A stretch of DNA of 64,000 nt, from contig NZ_CP104174.1 of assembly GCF_025200925.1 (NCBI RefSeq), forward strand, positions 4,650,001 through 4,714,000, read 5' to 3'. Made by a program: the position numbers and the translations under genes. The notes beneath the pieces are model-generated. The model worked only from the letters and a program-made list of their open reading frames with translations. It did not search any database and was not told the origin of the DNA. Shown here in pieces: positions 26,564 to 36,747 of this stretch. This DNA comes from Bradyrhizobium sp. CB1015 (GTDB lineage: Bacteria; Pseudomonadota; Alphaproteobacteria; Rhizobiales; Xanthobacteraceae). Each line of letters begins with the position of its first letter. Position 1 is the first letter of the stretch.

Positions 26564-26768
26564 CAAGCGGTCTTGGTCAAACGGGCTCGGTCAAGTGGTC
26601 TTGGTCAAGCAGTTTCGTGATTGGTTTTGGCGATTGGCGGGGGACCGGATACGCGATATGCCCTTGTGAGCGGTGCCCTTAATGAGCCGTACAATGCGGC
26701 CAGTCTGGGGCGCAAGCACCCCGTTTTCGGACCGGACGGACCGGTTCGCCAGCCAATAGCAGAAATCG

Positions 26769-27956
26769 ATGCACGATGCGACATTGAGGAACCGGTTGGC
26801 GCAGTGGCTCGAGCCCTCCCGCCGCAGCGATGTTCCCCCGTTCATGGTGATGGACGTCATGGCCGCGGCGGCCCGAATCGAGGCCGCCGGTGGTCATGTC
26901 ATCCACATGGAGGTCGGCCAGCCCGCGGCCGGGGCGCCCAGGACCGCGATCGCAGCCGCCCATGCGGCGCTCGAGGCTGGACGGATCGACTATACCTCCG
27001 CACTCGGCATCCCCAGCCTGCGCGCGCGCATCGCGCGCCATTATCGCGACACCTATGGCTGCGACGTCGGCCCCGAGCGGATCGTCGTGACAACGGGCTC
27101 GTCGGGCGGCTTCATCTTGGCGTTCCTGTCGATGTTCGAGCCCGGCGATCGCGTCGCCGTGACGGTGCCGGGCTATCCGCCGTATCGACACATTCTCACC
27201 GCGCTCGGCTGCGAGCCGGTGCTGATCGAGACCACGAACGAGATGCGGCACGCGCTGACCGGCGAGGCGCTGCTCGCGGCCCATCGCAAGGCGCCGCTGA
27301 AGGGCGTTCTGGTCGGCAGCCCCGCCAATCCGACGGGCACGATGATATCCCGCGAAGCGCTCGCCGGCCTGATCGCGGCGGCGGAAGACGCCGGCATCCG
27401 CTTCATCTCGGATGAGATTTATCACGGACTCGATTACGCGTTTCCGGCCGTGACGGCGGCGGCGCTGTCCGAGCACGCGCTCGTGATCAACTCGTTCTCG
27501 AAGTATTTTTGCATGACGGGCTGGCGCGTCGGCTGGATGGTGGTGCCCGAGATCCTGGTGCGGCCGATCGAGCGGCTGCAGCAGAACCTCTCGATCTCGG
27601 TGCCCTCGCTGTCGCAGATCGCGGCGGAGGCTGCATTCGACGGCGCGGCCGAGATGGAGGCGATCAAGCACGGCTATCAGGAAAACCGGCGTGTCCTGAT
27701 CGATGGTTTGCCCAAGGCCGGACTGACGAGATTCCTGCCGGCTGACGGCGCTTTCTATCTCTATGCCGACGTCTCGGACTTCACCTCGGACAGTTTCGAG
27801 TTCGCCAAGCAGATGCTGGAGCAGGCGCGCGTGGCGGCAACGCCCGGCCTCGATTTCGATCCTATCCATGGCCGTTCATTCATCCGCTTATCCTATGCCC
27901 GCTCGCTCGATGAGATGCGAGAGGCGGTTGACCGGATCGCTCACTGGCTTAAATAG
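26769..27956 (+). CDS. PLP-dependent aminotransferase, class I/II
   Basis: 395 residues, a fold-type I PLP enzyme. It has the substrate-binding Gly-rich turn GLP(S/T)-like SALGIPSLRARIARHY, the phosphate-binding SPANPTGTMISREAL and the PLP aspartate block DEIYHGLDYAFP. The Schiff-base Lys is in INSFSKYFCMTGWRVGWMV, and the C-terminal Arg that binds the carboxylate is in SFIRLSYARSLDEM. Substrate not assigned. It opens rightward just upstream of bioY, and is divergent from the M48 gene with 200 bases between. Confidence 0.92.
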   Translation: MHDATLRNRLAQWLEPSRRSDVPPFMVMDVMAAAARIEAAGGHVIHMEVGQPAAGAPRTAIAAAHAALEAGRIDYTSALGIPSLRARIARHYRDTYGCDVGPERIVVTTGSSGGFILAFLSMFEPGDRVAVTVPGYPPYRHILTALGCEPVLIETTNEMRHALTGEALLAAHRKAPLKGVLVGSPANPTGTMISREALAGLIAAAEDAGIRFISDEIYHGLDYAFPAVTAAALSEHALVINSFSKYFCMTGWRVGWMVVPEILVRPIERLQQNLSISVPSLSQIAAEAAFDGAAEMEAIKHGYQENRRVLIDGLPKAGLTRFLPADGAFYLYADVSDFTSDSFEFAKQMLEQARVAATPGLDFDPIHGRSFIRLSYARSLDEMREAVDRIAHWLK

Positions 27957-27989
27957 CCGCCAGTTTTCGACAGCCTTCCGGAGTTCGAC

Positions 27990-28604
27990 GTGCCTGACCG
28001 TTCCGCCCCGTCCGCCGCTACGCCAGATTCTTCTCTCGCCGCATTGATGTGGCCGACCCGACCGGGCGAAACGGTCGGCACGCTGCGCGCCGTCGTGCTG
28101 ATTGTGCTCGGCACCGCCTTGATGGCGCTGTCAGCCAAGGTGAACCTGCCGCTGCCTTACGTGCCGATGACGCTGCAGACGCTGGTGGTGCTGATGATCG
28201 GCGCCGCCTATGGCTGGCGGCTTGGCAGCGCAACCATGATCGCTTACCTCGCCGAGGGCGCGATCGGGCTGCCGGTGTTCGCCGGTCCCGTGGGTGGGAT
28301 CGCACCGCTGGTCGGCCCGACCGCGGGCTATCTGTTCGGTTTCGTGCTGGCCGCGTTGGTGACCGGCTGGCTCGCCGAGCGCGGCTGGGATCGCAGCGTG
28401 ATACTGCTGTTTGCGGCGATGGCTGCGGGCCACATCGTCATTCTCGCGACCGGGTTCGGCTGGCTGGCATTCGGCCTTGGTCTCGGCGCCGCCAAGGCCT
28501 GGCAGGTCGGCATCGTGCCGTTCATCGCGGCCTCGCTGGTGAAGAATGCGCTCGGCGCGACCCTGATGCCGGCGGCGCGCCGGCTCGTCGAGCGCCGCGG
28601 GTAA
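27990..28604 (+). CDS. bioY: Biotin transporter BioY (ECF-type S component)
   Basis: 204 residues with six hydrophobic helices. It has the BioY features VNLPLPYVPMTLQTLVVLMI, AYGWRLGSATMIAYLAEGAI, GPVGGIAPLVGPTAGYLFGF and WQVGIVPFIAASLVKNALGA. It takes up biotin, the cofactor of AccB. Bradyrhizobium BioY can work without an ECF ATPase, and none is encoded nearby. The most likely start is a GTG at 27990 with CGGAG upstream; an ATG at 28047 is the alternative. Confidence 0.95.
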   Translation: MPDRSAPSAATPDSSLAALMWPTRPGETVGTLRAVVLIVLGTALMALSAKVNLPLPYVPMTLQTLVVLMIGAAYGWRLGSATMIAYLAEGAIGLPVFAGPVGGIAPLVGPTAGYLFGFVLAALVTGWLAERGWDRSVILLFAAMAAGHIVILATGFGWLAFGLGLGAAKAWQVGIVPFIAASLVKNALGATLMPAARRLVERRG

Positions 28605-28689
28605 AACGCGCCAACACGTGCGGTTCCAATTGACAGGGCCGGCCAAGTTGATCTTGGCTGGCCACATGTTGTGAGGGGGAGTGAAACCG

Positions 28690-30024
28690 ATGACGACGAC
28701 AACGATGGCGGGGGCGCCGGTCGCGCCGCCTGTCGCCAAGCCGTGGTACAAAGTCCTCTACGTCCAGGTGCTGATCGCGATCGTGCTCGGCGCCATCGTT
28801 GGCTGGCTGTGGCCGACGGTTGCCACCAACGAATGGATCAAGGCGCTCGGCGACGGCTTCATCAAGCTGATCAAGATGGTGATCGCCCCGATCATCTTCT
28901 GCACCGTGGTCTCCGGCATCGCCCACATCCAGGACGCCAAGAAGGTCGGCCGCATCGGCGTCAAGGCGCTGGTCTATTTCGAGGTGGTCTCGACCTTCGC
29001 GCTGGTGATCGGTCTCATTGTCGGCAATCTCGTCAAGCCGGGCTCCGGCTTCGGCAATGCGGCGGCGAGCGAGGCAGCGGTTGCAAACTACGCCAAGCAG
29101 GCGGCCGGCCAGAAGTCCGTCGACTTCGTGCTGCACATCATTCCGGACACCGTGGTCGGCGCCTTCGCGCAAGGCGAGATCCTCCAGGTGCTGCTGTTCG
29201 CGGTGCTGTTCGGCTTCGCCTTGATGAGCCTCGGTGAGCGCGGCCACACCATCCGCAGCTTCATCGACGATGCGGCGCACGCGGTGTTCGGCGTGATCTC
29301 GATCGTGATGCGCGCGGCGCCGATCGGCGCGTTCGGTGCGATGGCCTATACGATCGGCAAGTTCGGTACCGGCGCGATCCTCAATCTGATCGGCTTGATC
29401 GCGACGTTCTACGTCACGGCTGCGCTGTTCGTGTTCGTCGTGCTCGGCCTCATCGCGCGCGTGGCGGGGTTCTCGATCTTCAAGTTCCTCGCCTACATCA
29501 AGGACGAGTTGCTGATCGTGCTCGGCACCTCGTCCTCGGAAAGCGCGCTGCCGTCCTTGATGGAGAAGCTGGAGCGGCTCGGCTGCTCCAAGTCGGTGGT
29601 CGGCCTCGTCGTGCCCACGGGCTACTCGTTCAACCTCGACGGCACCAACATCTACATGACGCTGGCGACGCTGTTCATCGCGCAGGCGCTCGGCGTCGAG
29701 CTCTCCTTCGGCCAGCAGATGACCATCCTGGTGGTGGCGATGCTGACATCGAAGGGCGCCTCCGGCATCACCGGCGCGGGCTTCATCACGCTGGCGGCGA
29801 CGCTCGCGGTGGTCGACCCGCGCCTCGTGCCGGGCATGGCGATCGTGCTCGGCATCGACAAGTTCATGAGCGAGTGCCGCGCGCTGACCAATCTGTGCGG
29901 CAACGGCGTCGCCTGCGTGATCGTCGCCTGGTGGGAAGGCGAGCTCGACCGCGACAAGCTCAACACCAACCTCACCAAGCAGATCGATCCGACCGACATG
30001 GAGACGGCGATCACGACGGACTGA
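28690..30024 (+). CDS. dctA: C4-dicarboxylate:cation symporter (DctA type)
   Basis: 445 residues. A dicarboxylate/amino-acid:cation symporter (glutamate-aspartate-type fold) with eight helices and two re-entrant hairpins. The family motifs [20 protein letters not shown] and [19 protein letters not shown] are intact, as are [20 protein letters not shown] and [20 protein letters not shown]. It imports succinate, malate and fumarate, which are the carbon sources of nodule bacteroids. The ATG at 28690 has GGGGGAG eight bases before it (a GTG at 28681 is possible). Terminated by a strong hairpin at 30070-30103. Confidence 0.93.
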   Translation: MTTTTMAGAPVAPPVAKPWYKVLYVQVLIAIVLGAIVGWLWPTVATNEWIKALGDGFIKLIKMVIAPIIFCTVVSGIAHIQDAKKVGRIGVKALVYFEVVSTFALVIGLIVGNLVKPGSGFGNAAASEAAVANYAKQAAGQKSVDFVLHIIPDTVVGAFAQGEILQVLLFAVLFGFALMSLGERGHTIRSFIDDAAHAVFGVISIVMRAAPIGAFGAMAYTIGKFGTGAILNLIGLIATFYVTAALFVFVVLGLIARVAGFSIFKFLAYIKDELLIVLGTSSSESALPSLMEKLERLGCSKSVVGLVVPTGYSFNLDGTNIYMTLATLFIAQALGVELSFGQQMTILVVAMLTSKGASGITGAGFITLAATLAVVDPRLVPGMAIVLGIDKFMSECRALTNLCGNGVACVIVAWWEGELDRDKLNTNLTKQIDPTDMETAITTD

Positions 30025-30033
30025 TCCGGACCT

Positions 30034-30103
30034 GACAGCGCGAGCTGCGCTGTCAGACCTCGAAGTAATAGGGCTGGTCGAGATCTCGATCAGCCCTTTT
30101 TCT
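30034..30103 (+). terminator. Two hairpins terminating the dctA transcript
   Basis: First ctgacagcgc pairs with gcgctgtcag at about 30034-30056. Then agggctg...cagccct at about 30070-30096 is followed by TTTTTC. The second hairpin with the T run is the Rho-independent terminator of dctA. Confidence 0.8.
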
Positions 30104-30108
30104 TTGGG

Positions 30109-31341
30109 CTAGAACCGCTCCGGCCGATACGGCGCGGGATCGACCGCCGGTGTTTCGCCGCTCATCATCTCCGCGAGCAGCCGTCCGGTTGCCGGTCCCA
30201 GCGTGAAGCCCTGATGGCCGTGGCCGAAATTCATCCAGAGGCCGGGGTGGCGCGGGGCGGGGCCGAGCACCGGCAGCATGTCGGGCGTGCAGGGCCTCGT
30301 GCCGAACCACGGATCCGGCTCGACCCGCTTGCCGAGGTCGATCAACTCGCGTGCGGAAGCTTCGGCGCTGGCGAGCTGCACCGGCGTGGCCAATGCGTCC
30401 GCGCCCGTCAATTCCGCGCCGGTGGTGATGCGGATGCCCTTGGCCATCGGCCCCATGGCGTAGCCGCCGCTTTTGTCGATGAGAGGCAGGTCGAGCGAAG
30501 CGCCGCCGCTGTAATGCATGTGGTAGCCGCGCTTGCGCACCAGCGGGATGCGATAGCCGAACTTGTACAACAGATCGGGCGACCACGGCCCCAGCGTCAC
30601 GACGGCGTGGGCAGCGTCGATGCGGCCCTGGTCGGTGTCGACCGACCAGCCGGTCGCGGTCTGCTGCAGCGACTGCGCATCACCGAGCACGATCCTGCCG
30701 CCGAGCCGCGCGAACAGCTCGGCATAGGCCGTGACCAGCGCGCCGGGGTCGGACACGGTCCAGGTGTCGAGCCAGTGGATCGCTCCGGGGAGATCGTCGC
30801 GCAGGATCGGCTCGGCCCTGGCAAGCTCGCTGCCCGACAGCACGCGATAGTTCACGCCGAATTCGCGCTGATCTTCCTCCGCGGCCTTGATCGAGAGATC
30901 CAACGAAGCGCGATCGCGAAACAGTGCTCGGTAGCCGGCGCGGCGGATGAGATTGTCGGCATGCGCCTGGCGGATCAGGATGTCGTGCTCGGCCGTTGCG
31001 TAGGCGATCAGCCGTGCCCATGCCTCGATCGCCTCGCGATGCCGTTTCGGCGCCGAATGCCACCAGTAGCGGAGCAGGGGCTCGATGTGCAGATGAAGCG
31101 AGGAGAGGCTGTAGCGCACGTCGTTGGTGCGGCCGGTCGCGATCTTCAAGAGCGAGGCGAGGTCGCGCGGCATCGGATAGGGTCGTACCGCTTCGGCCTG
31201 GATCATCCCGGCATTGCCGTAGCTGGTCTCGCGGCCCGGCTCCCGGCGATCGACCAGCGTCACCGACCAGCCGCGCTGCTGCAGATGCAGCGCGGCGCCC
31301 ACGCCCACCATGCCGCCGCCTAGAATGATCGCGCTTTGCAT
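30109..31341 (-). CDS. FAD-dependent amino-acid oxidoreductase (DadA-like)
   Basis: 410 residues from the ATG at 31341, which begins a dinucleotide-binding fold, SAIILGGGMVGVGAALHL (GxGxxG). Other motifs: ETSYGNAGMIQAEAVRPYPM, typical of D-amino-acid dehydrogenases; a long alpha-helical insert; GYRIPLVRKRGYHMHYSGGA; and the C-terminal FAD-binding GPAPRHPGLWMNFGHGHQGF. It probably oxidises a D-amino acid and feeds electrons to the respiratory chain. Convergent with dctA and downstream of the rne terminator. Substrate not assigned. Confidence 0.9.
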   Translation of the reverse strand: MQSAIILGGGMVGVGAALHLQQRGWSVTLVDRREPGRETSYGNAGMIQAEAVRPYPMPRDLASLLKIATGRTNDVRYSLSSLHLHIEPLLRYWWHSAPKRHREAIEAWARLIAYATAEHDILIRQAHADNLIRRAGYRALFRDRASLDLSIKAAEEDQREFGVNYRVLSGSELARAEPILRDDLPGAIHWLDTWTVSDPGALVTAYAELFARLGGRIVLGDAQSLQQTATGWSVDTDQGRIDAAHAVVTLGPWSPDLLYKFGYRIPLVRKRGYHMHYSGGASLDLPLIDKSGGYAMGPMAKGIRITTGAELTGADALATPVQLASAEASARELIDLGKRVEPDPWFGTRPCTPDMLPVLGPAPRHPGLWMNFGHGHQGFTLGPATGRLLAEMMSGETPAVDPAPYRPERF

Positions 31342-31359
31342 CGCAACTGACCTCATCAA

Positions 31360-31390
31360 ATCAAAACCGCCCGGTTGGGCCGGGCGGTTT
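31360..31390 (-). terminator. Rho-independent terminator of rne
   Basis: aaccgcccgg pairs with ccgggcggtt around a short loop, then leftward a TTTTG run follows. It lies 18 bases past the rne stop codon and within 25 bases of the downstream FAD oxidoreductase start. Confidence 0.8.
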
Positions 31391-31407
31391 CAACTCCTTT
31401 TGTCCCT

Positions 31408-34400
31408 TTACTCGCCGCCGCCGAAACGGCGTGACCACCAGCCGGCACGGCGGGGGGCGGCCGGGGTTTCGCTTGCCGACTCCGGTGCGGGCTCAGGTGC
31501 CGGCGCGGGCGCGGCAACCGGCTCGGTCGCCTCCGCCGCCGGCGTTGCGGGCTCCGGCTGGCTGTTCAGCAGGAAACTCACCTTTTCGCGAACGGTGGAG
31601 CGGCGCCGCGCGGCCTTGTCGCCGGCAGGCTCTTCGTCCGGCGTTGCGGCCGTCGCGGCGGGAGCCGGCTCCGGCTGGGCCGGGGCCTCGGTCTGCATCT
31701 CGGCGTGTGGCTCCGGCTGCGCAGCTTGCGGCTCGGTGCTGGGCTCGGCCTGCGCGATCGAGGGCGAAGCCTGGCTGCTGAAGCCATCGAAATCGGCAAC
31801 GGCGTCGACAGCTTCCAGCGGCTGGCCGGTGCCGAGCTCGTCGCTGATGGAGCCGGCAAGACCTTCCTCGCCGCCACCGCGACGGCGGCGTCCGCCGCGG
31901 CGACCACGCCGGCGCCGGCGATCACTGCTGCCCTGCTGCTCGCCACGGGCCGCCTGTTCCTCGCCTTCCTCACCGTCCTGCTCGGACTCGGTCTCGTCCT
32001 CGCCTTCGCCGGCGATCATCGCGGGCTCGGGCAGGGTCGGCGCCGTATCCTCGCGCAACTCACCTTCGCGCTGGCCACCGCGGCCGCGCCGTCGGCGACG
32101 GCGCTTGCGGCGCTGGCCGTCCTGCTCGGAGGCTGCCTCGCCGGCAGCCTGCTCGTCGGCAAGGCCTTCGGTCTCGTCGGTTTCGACCTCGGATTCCGTC
32201 TCCAGGTCGAAGCCGTCCTCGTCGTCATAGGCTTCTTCGGCCAGCGGCGGCGGGCTCGCAGCGGCTTGGGCTGCGAGCAGCGCCTTGGCGGCTTCGAGCG
32301 TATGCACCTGCTCGCCGCGGTCGATCACATAGGCCTGCGGGCCGCTGACGCTTGCGTCGGCGATCACCGACAGCGTGACCTTGAAGCCGTTCTCGAGATC
32401 GCGCAGATGGCCGCGCTTGTGGTTCAGCACATAGAGCGCGACGTCGGTGCGGGTGCGGACCACGAGATTGTGGGTCGCGCCCTTCATCAGGATCTCTTCG
32501 AGGCCGCGCAAGAGCTGCAGCGCCACCGAAGACACCGAGCGGACGTGGCCGGTGCCGCCGCAATGCGGGCACGGATCGGTCGAAGACTCCAGCACGCTGG
32601 CGCGGATGCGCTGGCGCGACATCTCGAGCAGGCCGAAATGCGAGATGCGGCCGACCTGGATGCGCGCGCGATCCTGCCTGAGGCAGTCGGACAGCTTGCG
32701 CTCCACCGAGCGGTTGTTGCGCTTCTCGTCCATGTCGATGAAATCGATGACGATCAGGCCGGCGAGGTCGCGCAGGCGGAGCTGGCGCGCGACCTCTTCG
32801 GCCGCTTCCAGATTGGTCTTGAGCGCGGTGTCCTCGATATGGTGCTCGCGGGTCGAGCGGCCGGAATTGACGTCGATCGAGACCAGCGCTTCGGTCTGGT
32901 TGATCACGATGTAGCCGCCCGAGCGCAGCTGCACGGTCGGCGAGAACATCGCGTCCAGCTGGCTCTCGACGCCCATGCGCGAGAACAGCGGCTGGCCATC
33001 GCGATACTGCTTCACTGCGCTGACATTGGCGGGCATCAGCATCTTCATGAAGTCGCGGGCTTCGCGGTAGCCGGCTTCGCCGGCGACCTGGATCTCGTCG
33101 ATCTCCTTGTTGTAGAGGTCGCGCAGCGAGCGCTTGATCAGCGAGCCTTCCTCGTAGACGAGGGTCGGCGCCTGCGACTTCAGCGTCAGGTCGCGCACCG
33201 TCTCCCACATCCGGATCAGATATTCAAAGTCGCGCTTGATCTCGGGCTTGGTCCGGGCGGCGCCCGCGGTGCGCAGGATGATGCCCATGCCCTCGGGCAC
33301 GTCGAGATCCTGCACCACTTCCTTCAGGCGCGAGCGATCCTGCGCGCTGGTGATCTTGCGGCTGATACCGCCGCCGCGTGCGGTGTTCGGCATCAGCACG
33401 GCGTAGCGGCCGGCGAGCGAGAGGTAGGTCGTCAGCGCGGCGCCCTTGTTGCCGCGCTCTTCCTTGACCACCTGCACCAGCATCACCTGGCGGCGCTTGA
33501 TGACTTCCTGGATCTTGTACTGGCGCCGCGGGCGGAAGGTGCGCTCCGGCACTTCCTCCAGCACGTCGTCGCCGCCGACGGATTCGACGACTTCCTCTTC
33601 AGCATCCTCGCCGTCTTCCTCGTCCTCGTCGTCGTCGTCACCGGCTGGGGCGGCCTCGGCATGCGGCGCTTCAGCGCTTTCGCCGGCGGCGTAGACGGCA
33701 TCGGCGGGCTCGGCGGCCGACGTCACGGCTTCGGCCAGAGGCTCTGCCTGCGCTTCCGCGGCATGAGCGTCGGAAGCGGGAGTCTCTAAGGTTGGGGCTG
33801 GCTGCGGCTCGGCAACGCTCTCGACCGCGGGCTCGGCGCCGACCGCCGCGACAGGCGCGGGCGTCTCGCCGGCGTGGTCATGATCATGGTCACGGCCGTG
33901 GGTGTCATCGTGAGCGTGATGGTGATCGTCATCATGGGCATGATGATGATCGTCATGATCATGCTCGCGATGTTCGTGATCGTGGCCCTCGTGCTCGCCA
34001 TGCTCCGCATCGGCGTGCAGATGCTCACCCTCGTGCAGGGCGTCCTCGGCATGCTCCGGCAGCGCGGCGCCTTCGACCGGCTGGGCGGCGGGATCGGCGC
34101 CGGCCTCGAGGCCCTCGACGATGTCGCTGCGCACGCGCTCGCCATGACCGCGTCGGCGGGCGTTGCGGTGGCGCGAGCGGCGACGCCCGTGCGAGCGATT
34201 CTCGCTCTCTTCCTCGGCCTCGCGATGGGCCTGTTCCTCGGCCTCGATCAGCGCCTGCCGGTCGGCGACCGGAATCTGGTAGTAGTCGGGATGGATTTCG
34301 CTGAAGGCGAGGAAGCCGTGGCGATTGCCGCCATATTCGACGAAGGCGGCCTGGAGCGAGGGTTCGACCCTTGTGACCTTGGCGAGGTAGATATTCCCGC

Positions 34401-34515
34401 GCAGTTGCTTGCGTTGCGCGGTCTCGAAATCAAACTCTTCGACGCGATTGCCGCGGACCACGACGACCCGGGTCTCTTCCGGGTGGGTGGCATCGATCAA
34501 CATCTTGTTGGGCAT
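31408..34515 (-). CDS. rne: Ribonuclease E with His/Asp-rich insert
   Basis: 1035 residues, the main mRNA-degrading endonuclease and degradosome scaffold. N-terminal half: S1 domain split by a long alphaproteobacterial insert (about 90-335), then the 5'-sensor/RNase H region, the catalytic site with the two Asp residues in ALVSIDVNSGRSTREHHIED and LIVIDFIDMDEKRNNRSVER, and the Zn-link SSTDPCPHCGGTGHV. The disordered C-terminal tail is Arg- and Glu-rich (RRKRRRRRRGRGGQR). Within the insert, residues 161-214 are almost only His, Asp and Glu. It is monocistronic, with a long leader and its own terminator. Confidence 0.95.
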   Translation of the reverse strand: MPNKMLIDATHPEETRVVVVRGNRVEEFDFETAQRKQLRGNIYLAKVTRVEPSLQAAFVEYGGNRHGFLAFSEIHPDYYQIPVADRQALIEAEEQAHREAEEESENRSHGRRRSRHRNARRRGHGERVRSDIVEGLEAGADPAAQPVEGAALPEHAEDALHEGEHLHADAEHGEHEGHDHEHREHDHDDHHHAHDDDHHHAHDDTHGRDHDHDHAGETPAPVAAVGAEPAVESVAEPQPAPTLETPASDAHAAEAQAEPLAEAVTSAAEPADAVYAAGESAEAPHAEAAPAGDDDDEDEEDGEDAEEEVVESVGGDDVLEEVPERTFRPRRQYKIQEVIKRRQVMLVQVVKEERGNKGAALTTYLSLAGRYAVLMPNTARGGGISRKITSAQDRSRLKEVVQDLDVPEGMGIILRTAGAARTKPEIKRDFEYLIRMWETVRDLTLKSQAPTLVYEEGSLIKRSLRDLYNKEIDEIQVAGEAGYREARDFMKMLMPANVSAVKQYRDGQPLFSRMGVESQLDAMFSPTVQLRSGGYIVINQTEALVSIDVNSGRSTREHHIEDTALKTNLEAAEEVARQLRLRDLAGLIVIDFIDMDEKRNNRSVERKLSDCLRQDRARIQVGRISHFGLLEMSRQRIRASVLESSTDPCPHCGGTGHVRSVSSVALQLLRGLEEILMKGATHNLVVRTRTDVALYVLNHKRGHLRDLENGFKVTLSVIADASVSGPQAYVIDRGEQVHTLEAAKALLAAQAAASPPPLAEEAYDDEDGFDLETESEVETDETEGLADEQAAGEAASEQDGQRRKRRRRRRGRGGQREGELREDTAPTLPEPAMIAGEGEDETESEQDGEEGEEQAARGEQQGSSDRRRRRGRRGGRRRRGGGEEGLAGSISDELGTGQPLEAVDAVADFDGFSSQASPSIAQAEPSTEPQAAQPEPHAEMQTEAPAQPEPAPAATAATPDEEPAGDKAARRRSTVREKVSFLLNSQPEPATPAAEATEPVAAPAPAPEPAPESASETPAAPRRAGWWSRRFGGGE

Positions 34516-35220
34516 GTCTTAACTCTTGGCGGCGGCGGACGCGATAAGCCGTGGGCGCGTATCGCGCCGCCGGGTGACGCGACGGTCCACCTGATTCGGG
34601 GGTGAGGGGAAGGCCGAAACGCCGTCTCTCGCGCCTTGCCGAACCGGAAGCTTCAGAACCATTGCGACGCGCGGGATTGTCACTCCGCAGCGTCGCGAAT
34701 GCTCCTTCAGATTTCGTCGGCACAGTCTGGCGCATCAAGCGTCGGCCCGTATGAAACACTGGGCGGCGAGGCCGCCCTTCAATCAGTTGCTGCTGGCCAG
34801 GCACGGCGCGAGCGCGCTCGCCTTGGGGATCACGAACCGCCCCCTTGGGATCAAGGGACCGGGTAATGGGTTACGCCGCTGTCAGAACCGTCCCGGTAAC
34901 ATGAGTGGTAACCCGAGACCGTCCGCCGCCGGGGCTTGACCCGCTCCACCTCGCTGCCGCGCACCGCGCTGGTCTTAGAGGGAAGCGGAAAACGCTGGAA
35001 TTCCCAAACCTTGAGAGTTCCGGCGCTGCACCGGGAGGCTGAATGCGACACAACCGGAAATATCGGCCGTCAGCATTCCGTACATACGAGGAATGAGCCC
35101 TCCGTGCAAGGGAGCGTCGCACGGCGGTCACAGTCGGCGAGTTTCGCGTTTCTGTCATTAAGGATCGATTAACCCTGTGGTTTTATTGCGTTAAGAGAGC
35201 TGCTCGGAGGCACGGAATCG
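34516..35220. other. Divergent rne/amiC intergenic region, including the rne leader
   Basis: About 700 bases with no believable gene (several short open frames are high-GC noise). It must contain the rne promoter and a long 5' leader, plus the amiC promoter near its right end where the wording turns AT-rich (tcattaaggatcgattaacc, 35155-35174). A long rne leader fits the family's leader-based autocontrol, which is inference. Confidence 0.5.
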
Positions 35221-36516
35221 GTGGCGAGCCGCACAAATCGACGGATTTTGCTGGGAGGCGTGTTGCTGTGCATCGCGGCATTGCCGTGTGCTGATTCCTC
35301 GCGCCTGATCGCCGCCGAGAGCCGGCCGCAACCCGCTGCCGTCGCGGCGAATTCTCCGGTCGCCGCGGCCGCCCGGCTGGCCGGCGACGGCAAGCAGACC
35401 CGCTTCATCCTCGACCTCGACCAGACCGTCACCTTCCGCGCCGTCACGCTGGCCGACCCCTATCGCGTGGTGGTGGATGTGCCGCAGGTGAATTTTCAGC
35501 TGCCCGCCGGAACCGGAAGCGGGGGGCGGGGGCTGGTCAAGGCCTTCCGCTACGGGCTCGTCATGCCCGGCGGCTCGCGAATCGTGTTCGACCTGACCGG
35601 GCCGGCGAAGATCGCCAATTCCTACGTGCTGGAGGCGGCCAACGGCCAACCGGCCCGGCTCGTGCTCGAGCTGGAGGAGGTCGACCGCACTGCCTTCGTG
35701 TCGTCGCTTGCCGCCGAGAACCGTCCCGAGCTGCGGCCCGCGATCGCGGAAGCGCCGCCTGCCACGGTTCCGAGCGCGCCGGCCCCGGATGCCGCGCAGC
35801 AGAAGCCCGATGGTCGGCCGGTGGTGGTGATCGATCCCGGCCATGGCGGCATCGACAACGGGACGCAATCGAGCGGCGAGAGCGAAAAGAACCTGGTGCT
35901 GGCCTTTGGCCTCGCGCTCCGCGACAAGCTGGAGAAGGCCGGCAAGTACCGCGTGGTCATGACGCGGGACGACGACACCTTCATTCCCCTCAATGATCGC
36001 ACCAAGATCGCCCGCAATCTCAAGGCGGCCTTGTTCGTCTCGATCCATGCCGATGCGCTGCCGCGGGCCGAGGGCGATGCGCAGGGCGCGACCATCTATA
36101 CGCTCTCCGACAAGGCGTCCGACGCCGAGGCTCAGCGGCTGGCGGATGCGGAGAACCGGGCCGATGCGATCGCCGGGTTCAACCTCGCGGAGGAGCCGAC
36201 CGATGTCGCCGACATCCTGATCGACCTCACGCAGCGCGAAACCCGCACTTTTTCAAACCGCTTTGCCCGCCTTTTGATGAGCGAAATGAAGCAGACGGTG
36301 CGGATGCACAAGCATCCCCTGAAGTCCGCCGGCTTCCGGGTCCTGAAGGCGCCCGACGTGCCCTCGGTGCTGGTCGAGATCGGCTACGTCTCCAACAAGG
36401 GTGATCTCGAGCGCCTGGTCTCCGAGGGCTGGCGGTCCCGCGCCGTGGGCTCGATGGCCCAGGCGATCGACGGATTTTTGACCAAGCGGATGGCCACGGC
36501 CGGGACGTCGAACTGA
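35221..36516 (+). CDS. amiC: N-acetylmuramoyl-L-alanine amidase (AMIN + Amidase_3)
   Basis: 431 residues. It splits the amide bond between MurNAc and L-Ala during cell separation. A signal peptide (ILLGGVLLCIAALPCADSS) is followed by an N-terminal AMIN targeting domain (about 60-165: TRFILDLDQTVTFRAVTLAD, FRYGLVMPGGSRIVFDLTGP). A C-terminal zinc amidase domain (about 200-420) has the metal ligands in VVVIDPGHGGIDNGTQSSGE (His), LFVSIHADALPRAEGDAQ (His) and SVLVEIGYVSNKGDLE (Glu). GTG start at 35221 with CGGAGG about 12 bases upstream. It is co-directional with mrcA, in line with a cell-wall locus. Confidence 0.93.
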   Translation: MASRTNRRILLGGVLLCIAALPCADSSRLIAAESRPQPAAVAANSPVAAAARLAGDGKQTRFILDLDQTVTFRAVTLADPYRVVVDVPQVNFQLPAGTGSGGRGLVKAFRYGLVMPGGSRIVFDLTGPAKIANSYVLEAANGQPARLVLELEEVDRTAFVSSLAAENRPELRPAIAEAPPATVPSAPAPDAAQQKPDGRPVVVIDPGHGGIDNGTQSSGESEKNLVLAFGLALRDKLEKAGKYRVVMTRDDDTFIPLNDRTKIARNLKAALFVSIHADALPRAEGDAQGATIYTLSDKASDAEAQRLADAENRADAIAGFNLAEEPTDVADILIDLTQRETRTFSNRFARLLMSEMKQTVRMHKHPLKSAGFRVLKAPDVPSVLVEIGYVSNKGDLERLVSEGWRSRAVGSMAQAIDGFLTKRMATAGTSN

Positions 36517-36747
36517 GCCGGTTTGTTCCTCCTGAGCCAAAGGCCCTAGTTTGGCCACAGCGGGCGCTTTATAGAAAACCCGTAGAGGGTTCCGGAATCG
36601 GCGAGAATCCTGTTCGGCAAGCGTCTTAAGTCCGGCCTAGATGTGATTGCGTAGGCCGGTGAATTCGCGACGTGAGGTTGGCGCCAGTTTCGGGGTGCCA
36701 AAGGGCTTATACTGGGCTGATCCAGAGTTTGAACGGATAAACAGATA

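Noticed and set aside
31705..33789. Very long open frame antisense to rne (694 codons) and similar long antisense frames at 4552-5925, 55026-57920 and 47569-48945
   Set aside because: They lie opposite or out of frame with clear genes, have Arg/Ala/Gly-rich text typical of high-GC shadows, and no start context. Only the last 62 codons of the 55026-57920 frame form a separate small gene.
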